This document shows, one piece after another, positions 9,349 through 19,512 of a DNA stretch of 64,000 bases. The position numbers and the translations under genes were made by a program. The stretch's first letter is position 1; each line of letters opens with the position of its first letter. The DNA lies in contig NZ_AOFD01000015.1 of NCBI RefSeq assembly GCF_000332815.1, positions 21,424 to 85,423 on the forward strand, read 5' to 3'. The DNA comes from Arthrobacter nitrophenolicus (GTDB lineage: Bacteria; Actinomycetota; Actinomycetes; Actinomycetales; Micrococcaceae). The notes below the pieces were generated by a model. The model searched no databases and was not told the origin of the DNA. It was given only the letters and a program-made list of their open reading frames with translations.

Positions 9349-10190
9349 CTAGCAGCCGGTCAGTGCGCGCCGCGGCCGCTCCTGCCGGTACAGGTAGCGG
9401 CCGGTTTCCCGGAACCCGGCCCGGGCATACAGCTCCTGGGCGGACCGGTTCGCGACGGTTACCAGCAGCCAGTAGCCGTCCAGTCCCTGCACGGAACCGG
9501 CGTGGAGCAGCGCGCGCAGGACAGCGGTGCCATAGCCGCGGCCGCGTGCGTCAGGCAGCGTGGCCATGCAGTAGATGCCGCCGCGCCGGGCCGTGTCCCC
9601 ACCCCGCGGCGCTGTGTCCCCAGCGGGAATGGCGAGGCGTCCGACGGCGGCCGGCCGGCCGGCGTCGTCCCTCACCAGCGCGTACAGGGACGGGCAGCCC
9701 TTGAGGATGTCCGTGGCGGTGGCGAGGGCGTCCGCGCCGCCCCGTCCGTCCACTGTCCACCACACGTTGAGCCAGTCGGCCGACGGGTCGGTGCGGATCT
9801 CCACCGAAGCTTCCGGCGTGTGAGCATCGGGCAGGGGGCCTCGGGTCATGATCAGCGTCTCGGACTGCCGGGTGAACCCTTCGGCGTCGAGGAACTCGTC
9901 GAGCGCGGCTGTCCGGGCGCCGGCGGGCACCTGGAAGATCACCGGCAGCGGCGCGCCCTGTACCAGGCGCGCGCGTCCCGCAGCAGCGCCGGCGGCACTT
10001 CAGTACCGCCGGGATGCCGTGGCCAGATCGAGTTGGCCCGCTGGGTGACCCCGCCGGCGGCACGGAACACCCAGCCGCCGGCCGAGTGCCGTTCCATAGC
10101 TGGCCAGGCGGCGTCCATTGCTGCCTCAACATCCCAGGCAGCAGCGCCGCCGGCCGGGCCCGCATGTATGCCGGTCACACCTGTGGCCAC
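9349..10190 (-). CDS. GNAT-family N-acetyltransferase (one apparent frameshift)
   Basis: Two frames together make one protein of 280 residues once a deleted base near 9952 is restored. The first part contains AAWPAMERHSAGGWVFRAAG and TQRANSIWP, the N-terminal module typical of a GNAT subgroup. The second contains VGRLAIPAGD, GIYCMATLPDARGRGYGTAV (the acetyl-CoA Q/RxxGxG/A loop) and NRSAQELYARAGFRETGRY, the GNAT C-terminus. GTG start at 10190 with AAGGAGG 5 bases upstream. The acceptor substrate cannot be predicted. Confidence 0.82.
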
Positions 10191-10210
10191 AGGACCTCCT
10201 TCATTAATGG

Positions 10211-10245
10211 CAGGAGGCTCCCCGGCGCGGCCGGGAAGCCTCCTG
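10211..10245 (-). terminator. Terminator hairpin after aspS
   Basis: CAGGAGGCTCCCCGGC (10211-10226) pairs with GCCGGGAAGCCTCCTG (10230-10245) with one mismatch and a 3-base loop. It lies 19 bases past the aspS stop on the minus strand. No good U-run follows, so it may stop transcription incompletely and also overlaps the acetyltransferase leader. Confidence 0.7.
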
Positions 10246-10264
10246 TCATGCAGCTGGTGCGTGC

Positions 10265-12067
10265 TTACTTCGCGATTGCTTCAGCCTTCTTGGCCTCGGC
10301 CGGCTTGACTGCCTCAGGCTTGAAATCGACGCCGGCTTCCTTGCGCTGCTGCGGCGTGATCGGGGCCGGCGCGTCGGTCAGCGGATCATGGCCGCCGCCG
10401 GACTTCGGGAAGGCGATGACGTCGCGGATCGAATCCACGCCGGCCAGCAGGGAGACAACGCGGTCCCAGCCGAAGGCAATGCCGCCATGCGGAGGGGCGC
10501 CGTACTTGAAGCCCTCAAGCAGGAAGCCGAACTTGGTCTGCGCGTCCTCCTTGTCCAGGCCCATCAGTTCAAAGACGCGTTCCTGCACGTCGCGCTGGTG
10601 GATACGGATGGAGCCGCCGCCGATCTCGTTGCCGTTGCAGACGATGTCGTACGCGTAGGACAGTGCAGACTCGGGATCCTTGTCGAAGGTGTCCAGGAAC
10701 TCGGGCTTGGGCGAGGTGAACGCGTGGTGCACGGCGGTCCACTGCCCGGCGCCGACCGCGACGTCGCCGGAAGCAACCGCGGCGGCTGCCGGTTCGAACA
10801 TCGGGGCGTCGACAACCCAGCAGAAAGCCCAGTCGCTGGGGTTGATCAGGCCGGTGCGGTGGCCGATCTCCACCCGTGCCGCACCGAGGAGGGCGCGGGA
10901 CGGAGTCTTCTCGCCGGCGGCGAAGAAGATGCAGTCGCCCGGCTTGGCACCGACGGCGTCGGCCAGGCCAGCGCGCTCGGCGTCCGTCAGGTTCTTGGCA
11001 ACGGGACCTGCCAGCTCGCCGTCTTCCTTGTACAGGACGTAGGCCAGGCCCTTGGCGCCGCGCTGCTTGGCCCATTCCTGCCAGGCGTCCAGGGCGCGGC
11101 GGGCCTGCGAGGCGCCGCCGGGCATGACGACGGCACCGACGTACGGTGCCTTGAACACGCCAAAGTTGGTGTCCTTGAAGAACTCCGTCAGCTCGGTCAG
11201 TTCCTGGCCGAAACGCAGGTCCGGCTTGTCCGAGCCATAGCGGGCCATGGCGTCCGCGTAGGTAATCCGCTGGATGGGCGTGGGGATCTCGACGTCGATG
11301 AGGCGCCACACGGCCTGGACGATGTTCTCGCCGAGGGTGATGATGTCGTCCTGGTCAACGAAGCTCGCCTCGATGTCCAGCTGGGTGAACTCCGGCTGGC
11401 GGTCGGCGCGGAAGTCCTCGTCCCGGTAGCAGCGGGCAATCTGGTAGTACTTCTCGAAGCCGCCCACCTGCAGCAGCTGCTTGAACAGCTGCGGGGACTG
11501 CGGCAGCGCGTACCAGGAACCGGGCGCCAGGCGGGCCGGAACCAGGAAGTCGCGCGCGCCTTCGGGGGTGGAGCGGGTCAGCGTGGGCGTCTCGATCTCC
11601 ACGAAGCCGTCCTTGTGGAGGAGTTCGCGTGCCACCCGGTTTGCCTCGGAGCGCAGCCGGAGGTTGCGGCTGGGGCCGGGGCGGCGGAGGTCCAGGTAGC
11701 GGTGCTTCAGCCGGGCTTCCTCGCCAACCTCCACGTGCTCGTCGATCTGGAACGGCAGGGGGTCGGAGGTGTTCAGGATGACCACCTTGTCCGCCATGAC
11801 CTCGATGTCGCCGGTGGCCAGGGCCGGGTTTTCGTTGCCCTCGGGGCGCTTGGACACAGTGCCGGTGACCTGCAGGACGTACTCGTTGCGCAACCCGTGG
11901 AAGACCTCTTCCTCGCGGACCACCACCTGGGCCACGCCGGAAGCGTCGCGCAGGTCCACGAATGCCACACCACCGTGATCACGGCGGCGGCCCACCCAGC
12001 CGGCCAGGGTTACGGTTTGTCCAATGTGCTCGGAACGAAGGGATCCGAGGTCATGTGTGCGCAGCAC
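10265..12067 (-). CDS. aspS: Aspartate--tRNA ligase
   Basis: 600-residue class IIb synthetase. The N-terminal OB-fold anticodon-binding domain includes [19 protein letters not shown]; catalytic motif 2 is [20 protein letters not shown] and motif 3 is [13 protein letters not shown]; the bacterial-type GAD insertion lies between. An Ala/Lys/Glu-rich tail of about 20 residues extends past the usual end. GTG start at 12067 with AAAGG upstream. It lies downstream of hisS in the same direction across a 134-base gap, a common actinobacterial arrangement. Confidence 0.97.
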   Translation of the reverse strand: MLRTHDLGSLRSEHIGQTVTLAGWVGRRRDHGGVAFVDLRDASGVAQVVVREEEVFHGLRNEYVLQVTGTVSKRPEGNENPALATGDIEVMADKVVILNTSDPLPFQIDEHVEVGEEARLKHRYLDLRRPGPSRNLRLRSEANRVARELLHKDGFVEIETPTLTRSTPEGARDFLVPARLAPGSWYALPQSPQLFKQLLQVGGFEKYYQIARCYRDEDFRADRQPEFTQLDIEASFVDQDDIITLGENIVQAVWRLIDVEIPTPIQRITYADAMARYGSDKPDLRFGQELTELTEFFKDTNFGVFKAPYVGAVVMPGGASQARRALDAWQEWAKQRGAKGLAYVLYKEDGELAGPVAKNLTDAERAGLADAVGAKPGDCIFFAAGEKTPSRALLGAARVEIGHRTGLINPSDWAFCWVVDAPMFEPAAAAVASGDVAVGAGQWTAVHHAFTSPKPEFLDTFDKDPESALSYAYDIVCNGNEIGGGSIRIHQRDVQERVFELMGLDKEDAQTKFGFLLEGFKYGAPPHGGIAFGWDRVVSLLAGVDSIRDVIAFPKSGGGHDPLTDAPAPITPQQRKEAGVDFKPEAVKPAEAKKAEAIAK

Positions 12068-12201
12068 AGCACGCCTTTCTAGAGAGATCAGGGGGAAACT
12101 GTGGGAGATATAAAAGGACCGTTGCAGGAACAGTCCTGTCCGAGTTTACCCGCTGGACAGGGACCGCCGCCCCATGGCGGCCCCTGCTGCGGGCAATCCG
12201 G

Positions 12202-13564
12202 CTAAACGGCGGCGGGCTCCGCGCTGGCCACCTGCACCGAAAGGTCCTCCGACGGCGGCATCCAGGTTTCGGGGGCTGCCACCACCTGCTCGCCGGTTCG
12301 GATGTCCTTCACCTGGTGGGTGCCGTCGTCGTCCGTGAACCACACGAACGGGATGCCGCGCCGGTCGGCGAACTTGATCTGCTTGCCGAACTTCTCCGCC
12401 TTGGCCGCCACCTCGGTGGGGATGCCGCGGCTGCGCAGCTGGGCCGCAACATCCTGCGCGGCACCCCAGCTGTCGTCATGGGTGAGGGCCACCAGGACAG
12501 CGGTGGGGACCGAGCGTGAAGCCCTGGCCAGGTCCTGGCTGAGGATGCGGGACACCAGCCGGGTGACACCGATGGACAGGCCGACGCCGGGGAACTTCCG
12601 GTTGCCCTTCGAGGCGAGGGCGTCGTACCGGCCGCCGGAGCAGATGGAACCCAGCTGCTCGTGGCCCACCAGGACGGTCTCCACCACGGTGCCGGTGTAG
12701 TAGTCCAGGCCGCGGGCGATGCTCAGGTCTGCCAGTACCTTGCCCGGGGCACGCTGGACGGCGGCGTCGATGACCTGCTCCAGCTCATCCAGCCCCTCAT
12801 CAAGCAGCTCGTTGGACACGCCGAGCGCACGCACCTGGGCCACGAAGGAAGTGTCCTCCGTCCGGATGGCGGCCAGCTGCAGTGCCTTCCGCGCCTGCTC
12901 ATCCGTGGCACCCAGCTCGGACTTGAGCAGCTCGGCCACCTTCTCAGGCCCGATCTTCTCGAGCTTGTCGATGCTGCGGAGCACACCGGCGGTGTCATCC
13001 AGGCCGATGCCGCGGTAGAAGCCTTCGGCCAGCTTCCGGTTGTTGATCCGCAGCCGGAAGTCAGGGATGGGCAGCGCGCTCAACGCTTCGGCGATCACCA
13101 GGCGATCTCGACGTCGTACCGGAACGGCAGTTCGCCGTCGCCCACCACGTCGATGTCAGCTGGGTGAACTCGCGGGCACGCCCCTCCTGCGGACGCTCGC
13201 CGCGCCACACCTTCTGGATCTGGTACCGCCGGAACGGGAAGGCCAGGTAGCCGGCGTTTTCCACCACGTAGCGGGCAAACGGGACGGTGAGGTCGAAGTG
13301 CAGGGCCAGCGCGTGCGGGTCGGCCTTGCCCCCTTTGACCGGGTTGTCGCTGTCATCCTCCTGGAGGCGGCTGAGGCCGTACACTTCCTTGTCGATCTCG
13401 CCCTTGCGCAGCAGCTGCCCCACGGTCTCCACGGCACGGGTCTCGATCGAGGCGAAGCCGTGAAGCTCGAAAACCCGCCGCAGCGTGTCCAGGACATGAA
13501 GTTCCACCAGCCGCTCCTCGGGAAGCCACTCGGGGAATCCGGACAGGGAGGCGGTGCGTGCCAT
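12202..13564 (-). CDS. hisS: Histidine--tRNA ligase (two apparent frameshifts)
   Basis: Class II synthetase charging tRNA-His. The N-terminal part MARTASLSGFPEWLPEERL leads to motif 2 region YQIQKVWRGERPQEGRAREF; the C-terminal part has the histidine-specific ARGLDYYTGTVVE and GGRYDALASKG, and an anticodon-binding domain. Single-base deletions near 13160 and 13102 break the segment that should read FTQADIDVVGDGELPFRYD followed by VEIALVIAEAL. With both restored the product is 454 residues. ATG at 13564. Essential function argues for sequence errors. Confidence 0.94.
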
Positions 13565-13646
13565 GGAAGTTCTCCTCTTAAAGCGCCGGATGCTGGCCGC
13601 TTTCCGCCCGTTGCGGGCGCCGATCGGCGGCAGTCCAGCCAGTCAT

Positions 13647-13677
13647 GCATAAACTATGTGCGGCAGTCAGTTTATGC
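13647..13677. promoter_or_regulatory. 9-bp inverted repeat between hisS and the cyclophilin gene
   Basis: GCATAAACT (13647-13655) and AGTTTATGC (13669-13677) are exact inverted copies with a 13-base spacer, in the 224-base divergent region. AT-rich arms one to two helical turns apart suit a dimeric regulator; a modest RNA hairpin is the alternative. No matching copy was noticed elsewhere in the window. Confidence 0.5.
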
Positions 13678-13788
13678 GTCATCGGTGTGCATCTCTAATG
13701 CGCACGGGCGGCAGGGCCCGGCCGCCAAAAAACCTGTGCTGCCGGCCCTGTTGGCCGCAGTGCAGCAGCCCGACTATGAGGAGGACCC

Positions 13789-14595
13789 TTGCCGGCCAGT
13801 TCACGCAGTGCCCGCGAAGCCAAACGGCGCATCCAGCAGATGGAGGCCAAGCGCGAGCTGCGGCGGGACCAGGAGAAGCGGCGCAAGCGCGACAACCTCG
13901 TGGCCGCCGGCGCCGGAACCGCCGCCGTTGTCCTCGCCGTCGTGCTCCAGCTCACTGCCTTTGCCGGCAACCCCACAGAGGATGAATTCGCTGCGGCCGA
14001 GGCCGGCCTCACCAGCCCGTCGGCTTCCGCCACTCCGTCTGCGCAGGCCACCAACGGCCCCAACATTCCGGCGGCCGATACCGCCGCCGGAAAGACGTTT
14101 ACCGGCGAGCTGGTGCTGAACGGGAGCCCCCTGGGCGTAGAGCTGGACGGCACCAGCGCACCGCAGGCCGCCGCCGTCTTCAAGTCCCTCAGCGACGAGG
14201 GCTACTACAGCGGAAAAACCTGCCACCGCCTGACCACCGGCGACGCTTTCGGCGTTATGCAGTGCGGCTCCCCCACCGGCGACGGCAAGGGCGATCCCAA
14301 CTACACCTGGGGTCCCCTGGAAAACACCCCCGCGGACAACACCTACCCTGCCGGGACCATCGCTGTGGCCCGGACAGGCAACAACGCCTACGGCAACGGG
14401 ACCCAGTTCTTCATCGTCTACAAGGACACCACCATCCCCGCGGACAGCGCCGGCGGCTACACGGTGGTGGGCAAGGTGACCTCCGGACTGGACGTGGTAT
14501 CCACCATTGCCGCCGCCGGGATTACTCCCGTCACCAGTGACACGGACGGCGCACCTGTGCAACCAGTCACGATAGACTCGTTTTCTCTGAAGTAG
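13789..14595 (+). CDS. Membrane-anchored cyclophilin-type peptidyl-prolyl isomerase
   Basis: 268 residues. The TTG start at 13789 is fixed by a strong AGGAGGA 4-10 bases upstream. A charged coiled N-terminus (about 1-35) precedes one transmembrane helix (about 38-60), then a Ser/Ala linker and an extracellular cyclophilin domain (about 100-268) with GKTCHRLTTGD, VMQCGSPTGDGKGDPNY and GTQFFIVYKDT, holding the usual catalytic Arg and Gln/Phe positions. It should help fold proline-containing extracytoplasmic proteins. It precedes the DUF349 gene by 63 bases. Confidence 0.9.
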   Translation: MPASSRSAREAKRRIQQMEAKRELRRDQEKRRKRDNLVAAGAGTAAVVLAVVLQLTAFAGNPTEDEFAAAEAGLTSPSASATPSAQATNGPNIPAADTAAGKTFTGELVLNGSPLGVELDGTSAPQAAAVFKSLSDEGYYSGKTCHRLTTGDAFGVMQCGSPTGDGKGDPNYTWGPLENTPADNTYPAGTIAVARTGNNAYGNGTQFFIVYKDTTIPADSAGGYTVVGKVTSGLDVVSTIAAAGITPVTSDTDGAPVQPVTIDSFSLK

Positions 14596-14658
14596 GAGCC
14601 CGGCCCGCGGCCGCGGTGCAGTACGGAAGTATTCCCTCCAAGCGAAAGACTTTTAGCG

Positions 14659-16260
14659 GTGACAGACAGTCAGAAATCCGACGAAACAGCAGCAGAACTG
14701 ACCGGGACGGCCCAGGCCACCACGGACGGCGCAGCCCCGGCAGTGGGCACTCCGGAAACGGAAGCCCCCGCGGCAGAGAACGGCCAGGAACCGGCCGGCG
14801 CGCCCGCAGCGGTGGCTGAGGACGAAGCAACCGGCACCGCTCCCGCGGTGGATGCGCCGCCCGCTCCCGCTGCCTCAGCTGCTCCAGCCCCTGCACCCGC
14901 CCCGGGGCCCCGCCCCTCTGCTCCGTCGCCCGCGGCTTTCGCATCCCGCCCCAAGCCGGCGGCTGCCGCTCCCGCAGCGGCGCCCGTCCAGGCTCCGCCC
15001 GCCACATCCCTGGCCGAGGCTTCGAAGTGGGGCCGGGTGGAAGGCGACGGACATGTCTTCCTCACCATCGACGGCGCCGAGCACCCCGTGGGCCAGTACC
15101 CGGGCGTCAGCGATGACGAGGCGCTGGCGTACTTCGCACGGAAATACGACGACGTCGTGGCCCAGATCGTCCTGCTGGAACAGCGCGTCAGCTCGAAGGC
15201 CCCCAGCACCGACATGCAAAAGACCGTGACCCACCTGCGGGAGCAGCTCGCCGAGCGCAACATGGTGGGAGACCTCCGTGCGGCCGAGGCACGGCTGGAC
15301 ACACTCACCACGCAGATCACCGAACTCGAAAAGGCGGAGAAGGCCGAGCACGAGGCCGTCCGTGCGTCCGAACTGGCCGCCCGTGAGGCCATCGTTGCCG
15401 AAGCGGAACAGATTTCCGGCCAGGACCCGGCCCAGACGCAGTGGAAGACGTCCAGCGCACGGATGAACGAACTGTTCGAGAGCTGGAAAACCGCGCAGAA
15501 GAGCGGTGTCCGGCTGGGCCGCAGCAACGAGGACGCCCTGTGGAAGAGGTTCCGGGCAGCCCGCACCGTCTTCGACCGGCACCGCCGCGCCTACTTCTCG
15601 CAGCTGGACAGCAACAACTCCGCAGCCAAGGCTGCGAAGGAAAAGCTGATTGCCGAAGCCGAGGCACTGTCAACGTCCACCGACTGGGGCTTCGCCGCCG
15701 GTGAATACCGGCGCCTCATGGACCAGTGGAAGGCGTCCCCGCGGGCCAGCCGCAAGGACGACGACGCCCTGTGGGCGCGGTTCCGTGCTGCCCAGGATGT
15801 CTTCTTCACCAACCGGCAGGCCGCGAACGACGAGATCGACCAGGAATACGCCGCCAATCTCACCGTCAAGGAAGCCCTTCTGGAGGAAGCCAACGGCATC
15901 CTCCCGGTGAAGGACCTCGGAGCCGCCAAGAAGGCCCTGCAGTCCATCCGCGACCGCTGGGAGGAAGCCGGCAAGGTTCCGCGCGCGGACATGGGCCGTA
16001 TCGAAGCCGGGCTTCGCAAGGTGGAGGACGCTGTCCGCCAGGCCGAGGAAGAGCAGTGGCAGCGGTCCAACCCGGAGCGGAAGGCACGCACCAACAGCGC
16101 GCTGTCCCAGCTTGAATCGGCCATCGCCGGTCTGCAGGAGGACCTGGCGGCAGCCGAGAAGAGCGGCGACCAGCGCAAGATCAAGGCTGCCCGGGAAGCC
16201 CTCGAGGCGCGCCAGGCCTGGCTCGACCAGATCCAGCGGTCGGCCAGCGAGCTTTCCTGA
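14659..16260 (+). CDS. DUF349 repeat protein
   Basis: 533 residues from a GTG at 14659. The first 115 residues are Ala/Pro/Glu low-complexity; the rest is helical and repetitive, with several DUF349 units recognisable by LFESWKTAQKSG, ALWKRFRAARTVFDRHR, RRLMDQWKA, DDALWARFRAAQDVFF and SIRDRWEEAGKVPRADM. Such proteins are abundant in actinobacteria near relA; no reaction is established. Terminated by a 20-bp-arm hairpin just downstream. Confidence 0.88.
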   Translation: MTDSQKSDETAAELTGTAQATTDGAAPAVGTPETEAPAAENGQEPAGAPAAVAEDEATGTAPAVDAPPAPAASAAPAPAPAPGPRPSAPSPAAFASRPKPAAAAPAAAPVQAPPATSLAEASKWGRVEGDGHVFLTIDGAEHPVGQYPGVSDDEALAYFARKYDDVVAQIVLLEQRVSSKAPSTDMQKTVTHLREQLAERNMVGDLRAAEARLDTLTTQITELEKAEKAEHEAVRASELAAREAIVAEAEQISGQDPAQTQWKTSSARMNELFESWKTAQKSGVRLGRSNEDALWKRFRAARTVFDRHRRAYFSQLDSNNSAAKAAKEKLIAEAEALSTSTDWGFAAGEYRRLMDQWKASPRASRKDDDALWARFRAAQDVFFTNRQAANDEIDQEYAANLTVKEALLEEANGILPVKDLGAAKKALQSIRDRWEEAGKVPRADMGRIEAGLRKVEDAVRQAEEEQWQRSNPERKARTNSALSQLESAIAGLQEDLAAAEKSGDQRKIKAAREALEARQAWLDQIQRSASELS

Positions 16261-16281
16261 CCCCGCGCCACCCGCAACGCG

Positions 16282-16323
16282 CAGGCCCGGTCCCGGTTAT
16301 CCACATAACCGGAACCGGGCCTG
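16282..16323 (+). terminator. Strong hairpin terminator after the DUF349 gene
   Basis: CAGGCCCGGTCCCGGTTAT (16282-16300) and ATAACCGGAACCGGGCCTG (16305-16323) form a 19-bp stem with one mismatch and a CCAC loop; one more G-C pair flanks it. There is no U-run, the usual form in high-GC actinobacteria. Confidence 0.8.
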
Positions 16324-16355
16324 CGGCCGTTAACGCCAAGGGGCAGGATGGATGG

Positions 16356-17087
16356 ATGGCGACATCACCGGCTTCCCCTGCTGCCCCAGGCCTTGACCAC
16401 CCAGCGGGGAGCCAGGCGCCCCGCTTCCCCGAACTGTATGCGCCGGGGATGCCCTTCGCCGGTCCGGAACTGCAGTCCCTCGCCGCGGACGGCCTGCTCG
16501 CCCGGCTCCACCACAACGGCTACACCCTGCCGGAAGTGCAGGGCTCGCCCCAGCTGCGGGCGCGGGCCGCCGCGGGCGGTGTTCCCCAGGCGGTCAGGCA
16601 GCGCGTCGTGGCAGGCCGGATGACGGCGGCCTGGATCTACGGGTGCGCGGCGGAGCCGGACCGGCTTGCGTTGTTGGTGGATGCCAAACGGCGTGTCTCA
16701 AGCCTGCGCAACACGCGCGGCTGCACGCTGCATGAGGTCAGGCTGGGCCCCTTCGACGTCGTCAGCCTGGGCGGGCTGATGGTCTCCAGCCCGCTCCGCA
16801 CGGCGTTGGACGTGGCACTGCACGTGGAGGCGGAGCGCGCCATTCCTGCGCTTGCGGCGCTGCTGGCACGCCCCCAGCAGGACGTGCGGCTGCGGCTGCT
16901 GGTCCTTGCGATAGAGGCCTCGCCGCGGGTTCCGCACAAGAGGGCTGCGCTGGAGAAGCTCGCTTCCCTAGCTCCTGCGCTTGTTTCCGGTGGTGCGGTA
17001 GACGTCGAAGACGCCGTCGATCCGGCGGACGGCACTCAGGACGTGGCTCAGGTACTTGGGGTCGCCCATCTCGAAGGCGAACTTTGA
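16356..17087 (+). CDS. AbiEi-like hypothetical protein (end uncertain)
   Basis: 243 residues as read. The centre has [20 protein letters not shown] followed by G, then [20 protein letters not shown] and [14 protein letters not shown]. This resembles the AbiEi/type IV antitoxin family layout (G-rich strand, AAWxxG, then SPxRTxxDxA). No AbiEii-type nucleotidyltransferase toxin is adjacent. The last 120 bases overlap relA on the other strand and read low-complexity, so the true stop may be earlier, near 16970, if an indel is present here too. Function unknown. Confidence 0.55.
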   Translation: MATSPASPAAPGLDHPAGSQAPRFPELYAPGMPFAGPELQSLAADGLLARLHHNGYTLPEVQGSPQLRARAAAGGVPQAVRQRVVAGRMTAAWIYGCAAEPDRLALLVDAKRRVSSLRNTRGCTLHEVRLGPFDVVSLGGLMVSSPLRTALDVALHVEAERAIPALAALLARPQQDVRLRLLVLAIEASPRVPHKRAALEKLASLAPALVSGGAVDVEDAVDPADGTQDVAQVLGVAHLEGEL

Positions 17088-19356
17088 GATGGCCACCCGG
17101 TCCGTGGACGTGTGGACGCTGGCGGCCAGGATGTTCACGTGGTTCTCCGACAACACCCGGGTCACGTCGGACAGCAGCGACTTGCGGTCCAGGGCCTCCA
17201 CCTGGATCTCCACGAGGAACACGCTGGACTGGGTGGGCGCCCAGTCCACGTCCACGATCCTGTCCGGCTGGTCCTTGAGGTCGGAGATGTTGGTGCAGTC
17301 CGTGCGGTGCACGGATACCCCGGATCCGCGCGTGACGAAGCCCAGGATGGGGTCGGGCGGAACGGGGGTGCAGCAGCGCGCCAGCTTCACCCAGACGTCG
17401 CCGACGCCGCGGACCACGACGCCCGAGTCCGAGAAACGTGCTTGGTGACCTGGGTGGGGATGCTGACTTCGGTGATGTCGTCGTCGGCGCTTTCCTTCCC
17501 CCCGAGGCTTTCGACGAGTTTCTCCATGACCGCCTGCGCGGAGGTGTGGCCGTCGCCGACACCGGCGTAGAGCCCGGAGATGTCCACGTACTTGAACTCT
17601 TCGGCCACGGCCGCCAATGCCTCGTGGGTCATCAGGCGCTGCAGCGGAAGGTTCTGCTTGCGCATTGCCCGGGTCAGCAGTTCCTTGCCGCGGTCGATCG
17701 CTTCCTCGCGGCGCTCCTTGCTGAACCACTGCCGGATCTTGTTCCGGGCCCGGGCACTCTTGACGAAGTGCTGCCAGTCCTGGCTGGGACCGGCGCCCTC
17801 GGCCTTGGAGGTGAAGATCTCCACCCAGTCGCCGTGGTTCAGCTCGCTGTTGAGCGGCACCAGCTTGCCGTTGACGCGGGCGCCAATTGTCCGGTGCCCC
17901 ACCTCGGTGTGCACGGCGTACGCGAAATCGACGGGAGTGGAGCCTGCCGGCAGTGCCATGACCTCACCCTTGGGGGTGAAGACGAACACTTCGCGGGCGT
18001 TGATCTCGAACCGGAGCGAATCGAGGAACTCACCGGGATCTGACGTCTCCTGCTGCCAGTCCACCAGGGACCGCAGCCACCCCATGTCGCCGTCGCGGGG
18101 GCTGCCGGGGCCGACGGCGGTGCGGTTGGGCTGGTCCTTGTACTTCCAGTGCGCCGCCACACCGTATTCCGCGCGGCGGTGCATCTCGTGGGTCCTGATC
18201 TGGATTTCCACGGGCTTGCCGCCCGGGCCGATCACTGTGGTGTGCAGCGACTGGTACATGTTGAACTTGGGCATCGCGATGTAGTCCTTGAACCGGCCCG
18301 GCAGCGGGTTCCAGCGCGAATGCATGGTGCCAAGGGCTGCATAGCAGTCCCGGACGGAGTCCACCAGGACCCGGACCCCCATGAGGTCGTTGATGTCGTC
18401 GAAGTCCTTGTCCCGGACAATCATCTTCTGGTAGATCGAGTAGTAGTGCTTGGGCCGGCCCGTGATGGTGGCCTTGATCCGTGCGGTGCGCAGGTCCTCG
18501 GTGATCTGGTCGCGGATGACGCTGAGGCTCTTCTCGCGCTCAGGGGTGCGGTCCCCCACCATCCTCACGATTTCCTCGTACACCTTGGGATAGAGTGCCG
18601 CGAAGGAAAGGTCCTCGAGCTCCCATTTGATGGTGTTCATGCCCAGGCGGTGGGCCAGCGGGGCGAAGATCTCCAGCGTTTCGCGTGCCTTGCGGGCGGA
18701 GGACTCTGCGGATACGAACCGCCAGGTGCGGGCGTTGTGGAGCCGGTCGGCCAGTTTGATCATCAGCACGCGGATGTCCTTGGCCATGGCCACGACCATC
18801 TTGCGGACGGTTTCGGACTGCGCAGCCTCGCCGAAGCTCACCTTGTCCAGTTTGGTGACGCCGTCGACCAGCATCGCCACTTCCGGGCCGAAATCCCGCT
18901 TCAGGTCATCGAGGGTGTACGGCGTGTCCTCCACGGTATCGTGCAGGAGGCTGCCGCCAACGTGGTGCCGCTCAGGCCGAGCTCGGCCAGGATGGTGGCC
19001 ACAGCCACCGGGTGGGTGATGTACGGGTCGCCGCTCTTGCGCTTCTGGCCCCGGTGGCTCCGCTCCGCCACGTCGAACGCGCGCTGGATGAGGTCAAAAT
19101 CCTCTTTCGGATTGTTGGCCCGGACTGTCCTCAGCAGCGGCTCGAGGATGGGCGAGTACGTGGCTGTGCTGCGCCCGGTCAGGCGGGCAAGCCGGGAGCG
19201 GGTACGTTCGCGGCGCCCCGGAAACGTGGCACGGGACCCGGAGTTGTCGACGGGCACCAAGGAACCAGGGCGCGCCGATGCCGCCAGCCCTGTTTGCACA
19301 CCGGCAGGATTCTTGTCTCCCTGTGCCGTTGGCGCCGACGCCGAACGTTCTTCCAA
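16968..19356 (-). CDS. relA: RelA/SpoT bifunctional (p)ppGpp synthetase/hydrolase (two apparent frameshifts)
   Basis: Stringent-response enzyme. The N-terminal HD hydrolase domain spans [20 protein letters not shown] and the HD site (HDTVEDT after correction). The synthetase domain has [13 protein letters not shown] and [12 protein letters not shown] is marked by [20 protein letters not shown]; the zinc-finger and ACT region by [20 protein letters not shown]. Deletions near 18950 and 17441 break it; repaired length is 796 residues. I chose the TTG at 19356 because AGGAG lies 7 bases upstream; a GTG at 19374 is the alternative. Both hydrolase and synthetase motifs look intact, so a Rel-type bifunctional enzyme is expected. 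Confidence 0.94.
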
Positions 19357-19436
19357 TGAAGCACTCCTCACCACCGCTTTAATTACTTCAGTCTATTCCC
19401 CACGCCCTGCAGTTTTATAACCGGCCCTTAAATGTG

Positions 19437-19475
19437 CCGGGCCGGACAGCGCGATGGTTGCGCTGTCCGGCCCGG
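19437..19475 (-). terminator. Terminator of the yajC-secD-secF operon
   Basis: CCGGGCCGGACAGCGC (19437-19452) and GCGCTGTCCGGCCCGG (19460-19475) are perfect 16-base inverted copies around a 7-base loop, 37 bases after the secF stop; the minus strand continues CACATTTAAG. This isolates relA from secDF transcription. Confidence 0.88.
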
Positions 19476-19512
19476 GGCCGTCTTCAGGCCCTCGACTGGG
19501 ATGATGCGGCGG

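Noticed and set aside
12068..12201. T-box or attenuator upstream of the aminoacyl-tRNA synthetase genes
   Set aside because: I looked in the leaders of alaS, aspS, hisS and thrS for the AGGGTGGNACCGCG-type box and found none.
16356..17087. A complete type IV toxin-antitoxin pair
   Set aside because: Only the antitoxin-like part is present. Neighbours are a DUF349 gene and relA, with no nucleotidyltransferase toxin.
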